Origin: Lutraria lutraria
Lineage: Eukaryota; Mollusca; Bivalvia; Venerida; Mactridae
DNA length: 64,000 nucleotides
Assembly: GCA_964023205.1 (NCBI GenBank)
Contig: OZ026843.1
Coordinates: 6,619,029-6,683,028, forward strand
Reading direction: 5' to 3'
Under the pieces are notes generated by a model. That model ran no database searches. It had not been told where the DNA came from and saw only the letters and a program-made list of their open reading frames with translations. The position numbers and the translations under genes are program-made. Of the stretch, positions 25,457-39,006 are shown one piece after another; the stretch's first letter is position 1; each line of letters opens with the position of its first letter.

Positions 25457-25622
25457 CTGTGGGTCGGCTCATTCACAAAATCAAATACCCACGAATTTAA
25501 AGGCAGAGATAAAGCATTTTGTTTTCAAAATTCAAAATCCACGAACTTATGTCCCCACGAAATAGTGATTTTAGTAAAAACCACGAAAATTGAGCCCAAT
25601 GAAAATAAATGAAAATACGGTA
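25457..25622. repeat. Second copy of the CCCACGAAAT element (inverted)
   Basis: Contains GGGTCGGCTCATTC, TTATGTCCCCACGAAATAG and CCACGAAAATTGAGCCC, the reverse of the element at 18076. It ends at about 25622, only about six bases from the donor of TANC exon 7. Confidence 0.6.
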
Positions 25623-25627
25623 CTTAC

Positions 25628-25792
25628 TAGTTATAGAATGGGGTCTGTGTGTTGTAGCATGTGGACTTATACTCTGGCCAGTACCAGAACTCATCAGCGA
25701 TGATATACTGTCAGTACTTGGATCACGACTGTGGAACGGTACACCGTAACCTGGATGTAAACTATTATGACCTCTGTCACTTCCCGAAGATG
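25628..25792 (-). CDS. TANC: TANC exon 7: Ser/His-rich linker
   Basis: 165 nt, phase 1 at both ends. The acceptor is ctatattacag|CATCTT and the donor ACTA|GTAAGT. The 55 codons are open in the required frame and encode a Ser/Gly/His-rich, probably disordered peptide with an STDSISSLMSSG motif. The exon is frame-neutral and so could be an alternative cassette. Confidence 0.87.
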
Positions 25793-26078
25793 CTGTAATA
25801 TAGTTAAAATGTACATTAATTAACATTATAATTTTCGTAAGATTTTTTTTCTTAAGTCCGTTTATAAACAGTATTTCTGATATAATATATAAATTGGCAG
25901 GAATTTCAATTTAACAAGATTTCCTGCATCATACCAAATTGCCCCTATGGACATCCTAGGGTGTAGCTTTTGCAAAGGGTGGAGGTTTTTAATACATTGT
26001 AGTTGTATTAATTTCACAAAAATGAATTTTTCAATAGCGAGTTAACTTCAGTTTTACAAATTCAGTGTTTGTATTTAC

Positions 26079-26321
26079 CTCAGCCATAAGAAATTCTGTT
26101 TGTGTTTTCGCCACAGACTTTGGACATAAAAGCACTGCAACTATTTTTGCTGGTAAGTTATATTTTTCTACCACCATGGCTTGAGGTATGGGGGCAGTAA
26201 TTAGCGCATATTCAGGCAACATGAAGCGTTCAGTACAAATTTTATGAAGACAAGTATAATAGTTAAATGTTTTATTTGCCGAGCATGAAAATGAATCATC
26301 AACAAATCCAGTGCAAAGTCC
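26079..26321 (-). pseudogene. Exon-like open segment of 81 codons in a TANC intron, not recognised
   Basis: It lies between an acceptor ATAAAATCAG and a donor GAG|GTAAAT. All 243 bases are open in one frame (phase 0 at both ends). The encoded peptide is cysteine-containing and looks protein-like (FVDDSFSCSANKTF, YTCLHKICTERFMLP, VVLLCPKS-like runs). The flanking TANC introns need phase 1, and in that phase the segment has an early TGA, so it is not a normal TANC exon. It could be a fragment of another gene or mobile element, a poison exon, or chance. Confidence 0.3.
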
Positions 26322-27100
26322 CTGATTTTATTATCGGAAAAAACGCACCACTACAATATAGACCTGTTTTGAACAATATCTGTCAATAAAGATAAGGGTC
26401 GTTATGTTTTTTTAATTGCACTTCCTGTAATTACACAGAATAACAAACACTAAGAGTACTTCACGTCATTCAAGCTCTCACCTGTTTGAAATTCTACAAC
26501 AGATCCATGTTCTGCCAATTTGCAGCACAAAAAGAAAACAATTTTTTTGGTAAGATTAAAATTCTTCAAACTTGACAATTCACCAACTGAATTTTACTGT
26601 TTCTCCAATGGTATTTATCAACAAAGTAATTAGTGCAGCTTACCAACATTACAAATATAAATTATACAGTAAAACCTCACGTGAATTATTCAGTCTTACG
26701 ACCAACACATTATAGGATAAAAAAGCTATTCTTAAAATATGAAGAATCTTGAAAAACAAAATCTTCCAATATATTGAAGTAGATTGCTGTAAAAGGATTT
26801 TAGGAAAAGGATAACATATCTTAGCAGAGTGTAAATTAACAGACAGATGAATAAGTCTAATACTTGTACATATAAGTATGCTGCTATTAACTCTCTATTT
26901 CTGCTTTGTTCTATGGTGAAAGTGAAACTGGACCTGTGAAGAAATGGAAAGTCCGGCATTTTCCGGAAAACTTTTTCACCCCTGTATTAAGCAACATTGA
27001 TCATCATACAAACTTACTACTGTTAAATTCTATATTGCATGAAATGGCCATAGGCCCATTTACATAAAACAAATATGAATCATTATCTCAATGCAATTAC

Positions 27101-27331
27101 CAGTTAAAGTAGACATTGGACTGGTATCAGATATCATTCTGTCAGGGGTACCATCAGCACCGGCAACCAGGGAATATATTGGCTCTTCTCTAATTGGATT
27201 GGCTAATCTATGACCATGTGACAACTGTTCTGGCATCTCATTGGCTGATCTGTCTCCTAGCAACAACCCTAACCTCATCATCAGGTCACCATGGGCAACA
27301 TCAGGTGGTGGAGGGGGTGGACTAGTCTTAC
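27101..27331 (-). CDS. TANC: TANC exon 6: conserved LMxRLGxLLG segment
   Basis: 231 nt, phase 1 at both ends. The acceptor is gcttgtttaag|GTAAGA and the donor ACTG|GTAATT. It starts with a polyproline run, then LMMRLGLLLGD, which closely matches the conserved LMTRLGFLLGE segment of vertebrate TANC2. It ends in a SPMSTLTG peptide that matches the SPCSTLTS segment downstream in the vertebrate protein. This conserved block before the NTPase anchors the whole linker region to TANC. Confidence 0.92.
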
Positions 27332-27719
27332 CTTAAACAAGCAAAACAGACAATAAATAACAAGAACTATACTATTAATATCTTAGGCAACTTGACCAAC
27401 CAAAATTATTTCAGGCATATACCAATAGAATTGGTAGGTATAGTCAAAGCTGCATAATTTCACGGTCGATACATGCATTTATTTTTAGCTTTGGTGCATG
27501 AGATTCGATAACTTTCGTAAGTTATACGATAATCTTCATTATATCTGTTGTCGAATGTACATGTATTTAACTTAAAAAACATTTTTTTCCATAAAACTAC
27601 TGGCTATTGTACGAAGCTTACAATAAACGCATTCAGTGACTGTGTACATGTAACTATTCAGCTTCGACAGTCGCACAATGGCTACACCACTGTTAACTCA
27701 AACAATAAGTTGGACTTAC

Positions 27720-27841
27720 CAACTTTAACAGCACCAGTGACATCTGTATGACCGGGTAAATCATCAAGGTCATGAGAATGACCTACGGCACCAGCGCTGG
27801 CACTGCTGCTCATGTCCGGTGAACCGAGTGCTGAATCACTG
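27720..27841 (-). CDS. TANC: TANC exon 5: Ser/Gly/Asp-rich linker
   Basis: 122 nt, phase 2 in and phase 1 out. The acceptor is taatttacag|CAGTGA and the donor GTTG|GTAAGT. The reading frame set by exon 4 is open throughout and gives an SSDSALGSPDMSS-type acidic and serine-rich peptide. The Ser-Asp-Ser pattern is reminiscent of the SRDSG segment in vertebrate TANC2, but the similarity is too weak to align firmly. Confidence 0.85.
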
Positions 27842-28789
27842 CTGTAAATTATATATATAATAGGTGAATTAATTCAATGTAATAGTGCAAAAGACATATC
27901 CAGATTTTGTCATAGTTATTATTTTAATTAATTGTATTTGCATAAATGATAATTGTCTTATTGATAACTGCCACAATTATAATTGTCTCATGATAATTGC
28001 CTGAAATTGCATACAAGATAATTGTCTCATTACACTAAAACAATTAAACCAAATGCCCAGTTAATCCTGCTCTAAGAGGCTTAATTCTCGATACCTGGTA
28101 CTATTAATGTAATATCCTGTTGGTTTAAAGTATTGACTTGTATAATGCAATAATTACTTGTGGTAAAGCCATTTAATTAGTCCACAAGCAGTAAATTCGA
28201 ATGTTACATGTGAAACAGGATCCAGCTAATTAAAATTAAGACTGTAAAAACTGAGCCTTGGAACAAGTCTCAAAGCATATGTTTGGGGGTGCCAGAGCCT
28301 GGACATTAATATGATTCCTTCTTTCTGGTATTTAAACTTGAGATTCATAGCCTCAGGTCCAGGTGTCAGCTTTTCAAATTAATTCACTATCTCAATAAAT
28401 AAGACAATTAAGTCATTTCTTAATTACTGTTTTGCATCTAAATTACATAATAATTACAATACTGGAATAACTGTGGCATTTGTACCAATCTTATTCTGGT
28501 TTAGCTGTCATCAATCAGTGTGTATTTGAAAGCATTTCCATCAAAGAATGTGATAAATTTCAAGTTATTGCCCTGGAGTGGGGGTAAAATCCTAAAAATC
28601 TTTTTTTAGATGAATTAAAATGAATTGTTCAAAATTTTTGTTAAGGATCTTGGGTACCAAACATGTATTTCTTACAACCAACATTAAGCAATACAGAATA
28701 TAAACAGCATAACTGATTGAGAGAATGAGTCTGTGATAGAATTTTTTTTAAATATATTTTCTGCTGCCAGCCTTCCTGCCACTATGACT

Positions 28790-29170
28790 GAGTGATTGAA
28801 TGACTGATTGATTGACTGACTGACTGACTGACTGATTGACTGACTGACTGACTGACTGACTGACTGACTGACTGACTGACTGACTGACTGACTGACTGAC
28901 TGCCTGACTGACTGACTGACTGACTGACTGACTGACTGACTGACTGACTGATTGACTGACTGACTGACTGACTGACTGACTGACTGACTGACTGACTGAA
29001 TGACTGACTGACTGACTGACTGACTGACTGAATGAATGACTGAATGACTGAATGACTGACTGACTGACTGACTGACTGACTGACTGACTGACTGACTGAC
29101 TGACTGACTGACTGACTGACTGACTGACTGACTGACTGACTGACTGACTGACTGACTGACTGACTGACTC
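28790..29170. repeat. (GACT)n microsatellite
   Basis: About 375 bases of nearly pure tetranucleotide repeat with a few interruptions (GATT, GAAT, GCCT). It is flanked to 29290 by decayed TGAT-type sequence. It lies in the intron between TANC exons 4 and 5. Translated on the minus strand it gives a meaningless Ser-Val-Ser-Gln repeat. Confidence 0.98.
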
Positions 29171-29728
29171 ATTGATGTGATGTAAAATGATTTAGTGATG
29201 ATTTTAAAATATACTGATTGACCTATTGATTGATTAACAGACAGATTAATTGATTTTATTGATGATAAACATATTTATGGATTGATTTAATGTATCTCAT
29301 ACATTAACATTGATGACACTAAGATAATTCTTGACTGATATGTTTGAACAATAAATATTGCAAATAGATCAGTGATAATCCGTCAGTATTATTATAATTT
29401 ATTGATCGCCAAGTCTACATGTATATGCACATGCTTAAAAATAAAATATAAATGAAATGAATAAATTGATTTTAAAAGATTCTATGACAGCTCTTGATAA
29501 TTTCAACTTAATTTCTTCCCCAGTAAAGAAGCTATTGTATTAAATCATCAGAGAAATCTGGCATAAAATACTGTATGGGAAAATGCAGCAATTTATAAAA
29601 CAGTCTCAATTTATTGCCATGGAAACTTGATTTGATATCAAACAATGAATTAATTGTAGCACTCAGGTATGTGATGTATTAATATCACTTAGAAAGACAA
29701 TGAACAATATAGAAATAGCATTTCTAAC

Positions 29729-29912
29729 CTGTAGTAAGGATCTCCTTTCTGAAGCTGTCTATACTGTTGTTGTTGTTGATGGTGGTGAGGCTGAATCGAG
29801 CTCTTCACAGGTGGAGGTATATTATGTTGGTTATATGATGATGTAGCAAGTTTTGGTTTTGCGGAAGCCATGGTTGATGGAGATGCGTGTGACTGGTTGA
29901 ACATTCTGGATC
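29729..29912 (-). CDS. TANC: TANC exon 4: His/Gln-rich linker
   Basis: 184 nt, entering in phase 1 and leaving in phase 2. The acceptor is tatattttcag|GATCC and the donor TACAG|GTTAG. It encodes a Pro/Ser/Lys-rich segment followed by an HHHQQQQQ run and a Tyr-rich end (DPYY). No domain is recognised; this belongs to the disordered region upstream of the NTPase. It forms a non-symmetric pair with exon 5 (phases 1-2 then 2-1), so the two would have to be skipped together. Confidence 0.85.
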
Positions 29913-32900
29913 CTGAAAATATACAAATGATATTTATACAATACATCCTAGTCATAGCAAGGTGATCTCACTATGTACATTGTACCTATAATTTAATTAT
30001 CACCAGTGCCAGGTTTGCTAATAGATCAAGTCATTTACTGCATGAAGGTAATTTGTTATGTTTTTCTTTGTGGAGGATATAACTGTGAAATTATTACTAT
30101 GAGCAATGATGACTTCTGAAATGATTAGGTCCATGGCATGCTTACTTTCAGGTTCATAACAAGGGTTACAATTAAACAGAGACAACACATGGGAATGCGG
30201 GGTAAGGGGTGGCAGGGTGCACTACACTGCCCCTTGCTACACTTAATATCTCCCTTCCAAAAAATAAAATAAGAAATCTTAGTGTCATTTTTGGTATGTT
30301 ATGTAATCTTGGTCAGGACAATGAACTATACTCCCTTGTTTCACCCAATCCCTCCCTCCCAAAAAATGAAATTACAAATAATAATATTTGTAATATTTGG
30401 AATGTAAAGTAATCTTGGTTAAGACAATCATGCATATTTAGTCTCTGTGTATACATTTTCAATCCCAGACTTTTGTGAAAATAAACAATGACACTGCACT
30501 TAAACTTAGAACTCTTAAAAAAATATTAAACAAAGAAAGTTAAAATGTAAACAACAATATTGGTTAATTATCAGATTTAAAAAATATCATATTTTCTCCT
30601 TGCAAAGTGTTTATTCAAAGCTCTCATTGTGTCACATGAAGTAGGGCCAATTCAAACCACTCCATCACATGACAGACACTTGATATCTATGATTTATACA
30701 ACTTCACGGGTTGAGTGCAGAACTGAATTAACTCAATTTAAGTTATGAGAAGCAGTTAGAGGGTTTTAGCAATTAGCCCTAATACCTTCCACTACAAGAG
30801 AAGTGACATTTAGTTTTAACCACAAAGATGCCAATTAGACAGTCATTGCTATCTATATACATGTACTTGTTTATACTCATACTACTTCACAAACATTTTA
30901 CACTTGAAACCAATTGTATGTAAAGCGAAATACTGCGAAACCGGGCATTTTTTCAGACAGATTAATTTACTGAATATGCATTTTCCTCAAATCATGTTGT
31001 TCCAAACTGGGGCATGTAGGTAACCTTATTATTGATATTTTACTCAAATCTCAAACAGGTAATCTCATTGCTAATGTTTTGCTCAAGTCTTAAACAGGTT
31101 ATATTTTATTATATATTAAATATTAGGCAGGGCTTTTAGATTATAAGATTTTGTTCCAAGTACAGAGGGTGATTTATATCAATAAAGACCGTGGCCAAAA
31201 ATGACCAAGTTACTCTCTCATTTTGTATTAAATGTAGGTCACAACAATCAGCCCCAACTCGGCAAAATCCAATTTTTTACGTTAAAATAATAACTGTTAC
31301 ATGCATCCGACAAGTTCATTATTTAGAAGACTGTATGATTTTTATCATTACCCATGGATTATAAATAGCTTAAAAGCAGTGTTTTTTCACATTCGTCTGA
31401 GAAAACAGAAATCCACAAATTAACGGTCTAATACAGGTTCTGTTAAATCAATCTTAGACATTAACTACATTCTCATGAAATCTTAATTTTTTTCCATCAC
31501 TAAATCTGCCAAATCCTATTCTACGCCAAAGTTCTCTGATGGAGAAAAACATGTTTAGAATCACAAATTAAGCACGAATATAAACATCTAATTATCATCA
31601 AAGCAAGTACAAGGTTCAGGGAAAATAGAACTACACTTCCAGTGAATCTAAGCCGTTATCTACCTGTTCATTGGTTTCCGATGTGATTAACTCCATAAAC
31701 TCACTGATTAACTCCGTAAACTCAGTGTTTCATACAAAAACATTCAATTATCCGACATTTATACTGATATGAACATATAAACACAGATCTATAAAAATTA
31801 ACATTAACCTATCATTAACCTATCCCATCTTGGTAGATCTATGATTAAGTAGAATTATTCAGACAGACACAGTGGAATTGACATATAAATGTATTCAATA
31901 TTTCGGTATATTTTTTCTACGACAAGGATCAAATTACCACATTGTATTGCACTGTTTTATCATGCATTTTAACATTTCAATCTTTTGTTTTGGAATGCTA
32001 ATTATTTTAGATACCTGTCAATATCAAATTAATTAAAAAATCAGCCTTTGATATTACTACAAGGATCATGGTCATAAATATGTTGCCAAGAAAGAGTGAT
32101 AGAGGATTGTCTGTCCACCCCACACACAAACCGGAATACATAAATTAGACCAAAGCAAACTTAAATTTTTTTTCAGTCATAAACAAAATAGGTAAATTGA
32201 ACTTATTTTACCAAACCATCACTTTCCAAAGCTTCTATTTCTTTTATATCTTATTTTGTTATACCATATGCATTATTTTATGCCTTGACATGATAGATAT
32301 TAGCAGATAGCATAAGAATGTATAGTATTCCCTTTCCTTGGCTTAAGAAGGCCATAAAAACACCATGTTTATGGCTACTCAACTAGCTCCTTTTTTTTGG
32401 TGCTGATCCTAAATTTCTTAAAACAAAGTCCAAAGAATGGAAAAATATATGACTTATCATACCTCTAAGTATGTAAGGTATGTTTAGAATAACAATAGAA
32501 TAATAAATAAAATTTTGGCACCCACATGTACGTACATGTACTAATCAATTTAATTTGTTAAATTACTGGAAACCCAACTATTTTTTATCTAGCCTAATCC
32601 AGCAATTAGAGCTAATAACGATCTTAAAGCTTTATTCATAATCGTATTACTGAGTTAAATAAAATAAAGAAATGAATGGAGTTAAATAAAGGAATGAATA
32701 AAAAGGAACGGTGGTTTAATATCAGAGGTTTAATGTCTGTACATTTTTATGAATGGAAAATTCCTGAACATTGAATAATATGTAACAATCTCATTGATCA
32801 GTAAATCATGTAGGAGATTAATTACACCTAACAGATTGAATGAATTTAACACATACAAATATCTTCAATTATCAGATCAAACCTCAGTATAACATGTCTA

Positions 32901-33239
32901 CCAGATATTTTGGGATTGTACATTTCAGTAAAATGAAATTCCGGAATTTTTTTCAACCCTAATCTGATCAAAGAAAAGTATGATTTGTGACTGGACTGGG
33001 ACACTGTATTTTCTTCTATAAATAGGAAAAACAGACAACCAGTCTTTTCTCAAGTGGTTTTCTCCAAATGAACAGGTCTGTAATAGTGATCTCTTGAATG
33101 ATCTAACAATTTATAGGAAACACCATGCTTGTAGAGTTCAAGTACCTGTACCAGATGGAACTATGTAGTTCTGTGCTTGTACAATCACAAATATTGTGAA
33201 AATATTAATATTAGACAGTATGATTTATAAAATGGAAAC

Positions 33240-33665
33240 AACAACAACAAGATAACATCATCAGCATTATCATCATCATTATAACCACCACCATTGATAC
33301 TATTCTCAGCAACAACGAAAACAACAAACCATCATCATCATCACTACCACCACTACTACTGTCAGCAACAACAGAAACAACAAAACATCATCATCATCAA
33401 CAACACAACCACCACTACTACTGTCAGCAACAACAGAAACAACAAAATATCATCATCATCAACATCATCACTACCACCACTACTACTGTCAGCAACAACA
33501 GAAACAACAAAACATCATCATCATCAACAACACAACCACCACTACTACTGTCAGCAACAACAGAAACAACGAAACATCATCATCATCATTATAACCGCAA
33601 CCACCATCACCACTTCTACTGTCACAAAAAAACACCATCATTATTACCGCCACCACTACAATATC
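33240..33665. repeat. CAT/CAA/ACC-rich minisatellite, ~62-65 bp units
   Basis: Units built from CATCATCATCATCAAC, ACCACTACTACTGTCAGC and AACAACAGAAACAAC recur at spacings of 62, 65 and 62 bases (GTCAGC at 33361, 33423, 33488, 33550). The 168-codon plus-strand ORF of His, Gln and Thr runs is a by-product. It lies in the 8.9-kb TANC intron. Confidence 0.9.
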
Positions 33666-34108
33666 AGTAGTTCTCATGCCAAGAATTTACGAACAACTGT
33701 AGTGGCAACAACAGCAAACAAACAAACAACCACATGCATCTCATCAGACTTAATCTTGCCAGGAATCTTTCTATTACTAGAATGTGAAACAACATTATAG
33801 ATGTTTGAAGTTATGATGCACCATTAACACCATTATTATAACAAGGATCAATATCAAGTTCTGTAAGACTGAATTAAGGTTGAAGTCATTTATCAAAAGT
33901 ATTTATGCTAAGTCTGGCTGTCAGTATAGACCTAACCAATGCTTCATGGCTGGTTCCCCATTGGGACTAACTTGCTTCTTGCAAAGCAATAGACAACATC
34001 ACTACATGATGTGTCAAGATCATGAATAGATTGTCTGATTTTGACTGAAATAGTTGACCAGTTTGTATCTCTTATTCTTTGATACCGAAAATATAAATTT
34101 TACATTTA

Positions 34109-34183
34109 GAGGGCTCCGCGCAACACTGTAGTAACTTGTTCTTGTTTCAATTTGAGTTACGACAATGTTGCGTTGAACCCTCG
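34109..34183. repeat. Palindromic 76-bp element, copy 2
   Basis: Same inverted repeat as at 12866, in the opposite orientation (GAGGGCTCCGCGCAAC at the left, GTTGCGTTGAACCCTC at the right). It lies in the 8.9-kb TANC intron. Confidence 0.85.
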
Positions 34184-37100
34184 ATATTTTAGAAATCATG
34201 ACACAACATTATCACAACTTTATCACAACACCGTGATTGCAAAAATGGGAGACACAACAGTTAAACATCAAAACCTTTGAATTGAAGTCATTACTTGCGA
34301 AGTTCTCATTTTCATTTTCACAGCCGATGATTTATAGATTTTTACGGTGTTCATGTAATAAGCTAAGCAGTGAGTCATCCTTTGAAAATTCAATATTTCA
34401 CTTAGATTCTAAAGCGGTATAAATTTTCACACAATATAATAATAGCAATCATGTCATATAAAGGAACATTTAAAACTATTTTTTGTAATAATTGCATTAT
34501 TTAGATTATAGATATTCATGGTTCAATTTCACAGGTATTAATTCAACACTTAAGTTAAGTATAAACATATGACAATGCTTTTCAAGTCAGGAATGTTTTG
34601 TGAATATATTTTGTATACTTAGACAATATCATTTGACAAACATAAGCCAAATCATGAATGAGTCAAAGAACATGATGATCTAATCTTTATTATTATTATT
34701 ATGGTTATAAGAAAGTCACTGACTGAAAAGTCACACACAATGAGAGAATTATATTTTTCACGATTGCGTAACCAAACCATGAAATTACTGTCAAACATTC
34801 TAAAATTATAACTCAGTGCTGATTCATAATTAATCGAACGTAGACTTGGCCAATCATAAATGATTTTATCTTATATTTGAAATTACTTCAATGTCAGTGT
34901 ACAAATTTCAACAATTATTCTTGCAAAGCAAATCCCAAACAAAGCCTCTAGCAAGATATATCTGCAACTAGAAAAAAATGCACAGACTGCACTAAAAAAC
35001 AAAGTCAGTAAAATTCTTACACTACTCATGAAAGAGGAACAGACATAATTATATTGTATTTATCCACACACAGTCTACCTGATAATACTGTAGACCCTTT
35101 CTAATCCAACTGGAGAGGTTTTTGGAACAGATAGGTTTCCAATTACCAATTAAGTCTTTTAGTGTAAAATACATAATAACAATATTAGGACCAGCTGACT
35201 GCTTGGTTGAGAGAGGATTCCAGATTTGAATGGTTCGAAATAGGGTGGTTTGACTTTAATACAATTTTTTAAAGGATCAAAATGTGTGCACCAACAAACC
35301 TTTAAAAATCCCCCCCCCCCCGACTCCTTCACTTGATACTAGTGAGAAAATAGTCTTAAATTTACTTAAATCTGTTTTTAAACAGTTGCTCAAGGTGTAA
35401 AATAAAACCAACTCTAAACAGATGTCCTTTCAGATATCTGTGTCAGAACAGTTATGCTTTATAAAACTAAATACAAATTCCACAAATTCCTCTGTTTTAA
35501 ATGATGTTTATGTTTTAATCAATTAAGGTCTGAAGACAGATTTTAAGAAGAGATGCATATTCATTATAACTATAATAGAAGTTGTCATTTACAATCATCC
35601 TGTCTACACGACAAGGCCGTAGGAATCAGGGAGGGGGGGGGGGGGGGTCTTAGCCTCCCTATTAAAATTCGGCTGATATGGTGATTAAAAGGGGCTATTC
35701 CCGCCTCCCCTTTGTATGTTGAAATCTAAAATGACCTCCCTCAATCTAAAATTGCTTCCTATGGGCCTGCATGATATCAAGAAACGAAACCAGCCTCATA
35801 GCAGATTGTTTTACCATTACCATTGTATTATCATTAAACTTGGCATAGTATAAAATGCATCTTTAATATAGTAGAAAGTAAAAAACAACAATTTTATCCA
35901 AACCTTATCTTATTCGACCAATTCAAATACTTTTTTTAATAGTATTATACTAACATCATAAACTATGTGAATAATAATAAAATCATCACAAGCCAACTAA
36001 CCTTATACTGCAAGGAATAATAAAAGTTAGAAAATGTAGTAAAAATTATCATTTTACAATGATGTTATTGGTACCTTGTTGCATATAAAATCCATCCATA
36101 TGAAACAACACTACATCTTTATAGTACTTCAGAGTTAAAAGCAACACAATGAAAGGACAAACTTAATCTCCACAGAACAACAGCAATTTTATACAATAGA
36201 TAAAGACAGCAACACAATATCACTCCAGGAAACACAGACTGGTTCAGTTATGCTAAATCTCACAGCAGGGGAAATTCATATCATGTTTTTAGCTCATATG
36301 ATACATGACACATAATTGTGGTCGTCAAAACGAGAAAACATCAGACTCGGCGAAGAATTTAGCCTCTGCCAAACTTTCCTATAACCAGACTAAAATGACA
36401 ACAATTGTATTGTAACATCGATTTCTCCCATACAAAAACATGGAGAGTGATTTCCCCACAAGACACCAGTCTGCCTGGTAAGAAAGTGTACAATAAATCA
36501 CCCATATTTCACAACTAGCTCTATAAATGTCCAAGGCAGTTTAGTTCAAAACAATTGTATCTAAGCTATAAGTGAAAACATATTTAAATGTCTTTGTACT
36601 GTTGATGAATTTTCATAATGTAGCAGACGACTTATTTAATTTGTGCTGCTTTTATATGTAAATTGGAGAATGAGTGATGATTGAAGCGCATATTGATAAA
36701 TGCTTTTCAAATACAACAGACTATTTTGCTAAAATCAATAAAATGACAGCATATTTTTTGATAAGCGTTTACTCAAACCTAATAGCAACAGCCAAAATTG
36801 CATATTCCATGAATACATGCATGACAAAATTCACTTTCAAAATTCCAAGCCATCTTATAATTAACAAATTAACTTTAAGTTGATAAATGTGAAAATAACA
36901 TGAAAGTTATTTACTGCAATTAATTACAACTACATAGTAACATATAATTTAGGATATTAAACATACTTATCAATATTTCAAACTAAATAAATAGTGCATA
37001 GCAAACAAATGCTTTAGAATTGCTAAGATATTCATCTCAGACCAGTTTGAATAGCCTCGAACATTTGAAATATTGATTTGGGGATAGTTGAGCAATGGTC

Positions 37101-37329
37101 AGGCAATGAAGCATGTAGATTTCCATATTGATTATAAACACTGTGGACTTTCTTCATAAAGCAGTAAACTTAACAGTTTCCGTGGTAACCATATGTTGTC
37201 AAGAGTTAATGGTTGACAAACAAAGCCCAATACAATAAACTACAGGAAAGTATTGGTATCAATACCACATTTTCGTTCCAAACAAACATGGTCTTTATAT
37301 GAAGGTGGTCCTCTTTAGGGAGCTTGAAG

Positions 37330-37485
37330 TACAGTCAAACCTGTTTAGTGGCCACCTACTAATAAAGGCCATTCTTTGAAAAACTGCAATTAATTATTCG
37401 GAACAAAATGACCTTCAAATGAAGGCCACCTGGCAATATAGGCTGCATTTGCCAAAGGTGGACTTTGTTTATAAGTTTGACACAA
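37330..37485. mobile_element. TA-CAGT inverted-repeat element, copy 3
   Basis: Begins TACAGTCAAACCTGTTTAG and ends near AAGTTTGACACAA. The central GGAACAAAATGACCTTC phrase is in the reverse orientation relative to copy 1, as expected for a near-palindromic element. Confidence 0.7.
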
Positions 37486-38239
37486 TAGAGGAAATATTGG
37501 AAATGGGTAAAAAAGGAAGTGGCTGTTGTGTTAAAATGGTCATATTATTCAGGTGGTCCCTAAGTGAGGCTAGACTGTAATCTTAGACCTGTGATCTTTA
37601 TTTATACAACAGCCTCGAACAGTTTCCTTAAATCTACATTGGTATAAAAGATAGCAGAAATATTATCTAAACCAGTCAGTTACAACAACAATGTACTTTC
37701 ACGAAAGCAAAAAAAAATCAACATTCGATGCAGTCTGCATTTACAGACGAATAAGAATTACAAATATTTACACTAAAAATCAAACAATTTGTCTAAAGAA
37801 TCAAGTATGTTTAGCATGCAGATGATATATAGCAAAACAACTGTAATAAAAGGCGGCACCATATCTCAAGATTTATACATTTGGTTAATTAATCACATAA
37901 TTGTTATGTCATCTTAAAATACACAGAAAGTCATAAATTTGTACATCAAGTGTTATTCTGAAATAGGGACGTTAATTAAGACACAAAATTTTTGCATTTG
38001 GTAACACTTAGAAAGACATGACGGAAGAAAAATGCATAAAAAATGCAAACATCAAAGGTTGATATCATCAGTGACAAAAAATGATCAGGAAATATCAAAG
38101 ATTTGGCAGACAACTACTGCAGCTGTTTAGAAAATAAAAAAAATGAGTTACATTAAATAATTTTTTGCTATACTTATATACAGTCAAAGAACACTAGTGA
38201 CTATAGAGAACACCTGCATCTTTCAACATGTCCTTTTTT

Positions 38240-38570
38240 CAATACAAACACAAGGTTCATCCTAAACAATACAAACATACAGATACTTCCTAAATTATGT
38301 ATACCTAATTATAAATGTACAGGCTTTTCCTAAACAATGAGTATATAATATCATAGGTATTTTCTAAACAATGTATACATAATTATGTAGGTTCTTTCTA
38401 AACCATGTATACATAATTATGTAGGTTCTTTCTAAACCATGTATACATATAGGTACTCTCTAAACAATGTATACATGCGTGTTCTTCCTAAACTATGTAT
38501 ACATACAGACTCTTCAATATTATACATATGAGCTCTTCTTATACAATGCATACATATGGGCAAATCCTAA
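38240..38570. repeat. ~35-bp tandem repeat (AACCATGTATACATAATTA type)
   Basis: About eight imperfect units with the shared phrases CCTAAAC and ATGTATACATA. The two central copies (38365-38440) are nearly identical. It lies just downstream of TANC exon 3. Confidence 0.85.
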
Positions 38571-38841
38571 GAGAGTTAGATTTTAGACTAAACCCTCAAT
38601 ATTTACTTACAGTTCCATTTAAACATGTGCTAAAGAACATCTGTAAATTGACATTTCAAGAACCTGTCATTAAATGTATGACCTTTGGTTTATGATGGAC
38701 AGGTTCATCTGTAACCATAGTGTTTATTCAACTGAGATAAATAAACAGATCAGTAGAAAGGTGTTTTCATTCAAGCACCAATTCATGTTACTAAACAACT
38801 GAAGGTATTAAAGAAGAACATATTTAATCTGACTCACTCAC

Positions 38842-39006
38842 CTGTATTGTGGAATGAATGTTGCGGAGTCTGGTAGTGTGTCTCTGACCCGTCTGTCCGC
38901 GTCTGCATCATGGTACTAAAATGACCGTTAGTTTTCAACTTTGACCTATGACCCATGTCTGTATTGTGGTGAACATTATCTGAACTTAGCTGCCTTTGTA
39001 GAATAT
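38842..39006 (-). CDS. TANC: TANC exon 3: low-complexity linker
   Basis: 165 nt, phase 1 at both ends. The acceptor is taacatttcag|ATATTC and the donor ACAG|GTGAGT. All 55 codons are open only in the frame demanded by exon 2. The peptide is polar, rich in His, Thr, Gln and Ser, with no recognised domain, consistent with the disordered linker after the RING. It is isolated between introns of 2.85 kb and 8.9 kb, so the phase match and strong splice sites are the main evidence. Confidence 0.8.

Larger units (their letters stand above)
29913..38841 (-). other. 8.9-kb TANC intron between exons 3 and 4 (contents)
   Basis: AT-rich and without a supported exon. It holds the CAT/CAA minisatellite, one palindromic 76-bp element, one TA-CAGT element, and the 35-bp tandem array at its upstream end. 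There are also a poly-C run near 35311-35321 and a poly-G run near 35632-35647. The ORFs on either strand are short and unconvincing. Confidence 0.65.

Noticed and set aside
28684..29172. 162-codon minus-strand ORF rich in Ser-Val-Ser-Gln
   Set aside because: It is the translation of a (GACT)n microsatellite; the 4-base period gives a stop-free frame by chance.
30909..31000. Possible regulatory or exon signal in the long intron
   Set aside because: No consistent splice pair, open frame or repeated motif could be supported.
33294..33800. 168-codon plus-strand ORF with His and Gln runs
   Set aside because: It lies over a CAT/CAA/ACC minisatellite in an intron, starts on a non-conserved codon, and has no flanking gene structure.
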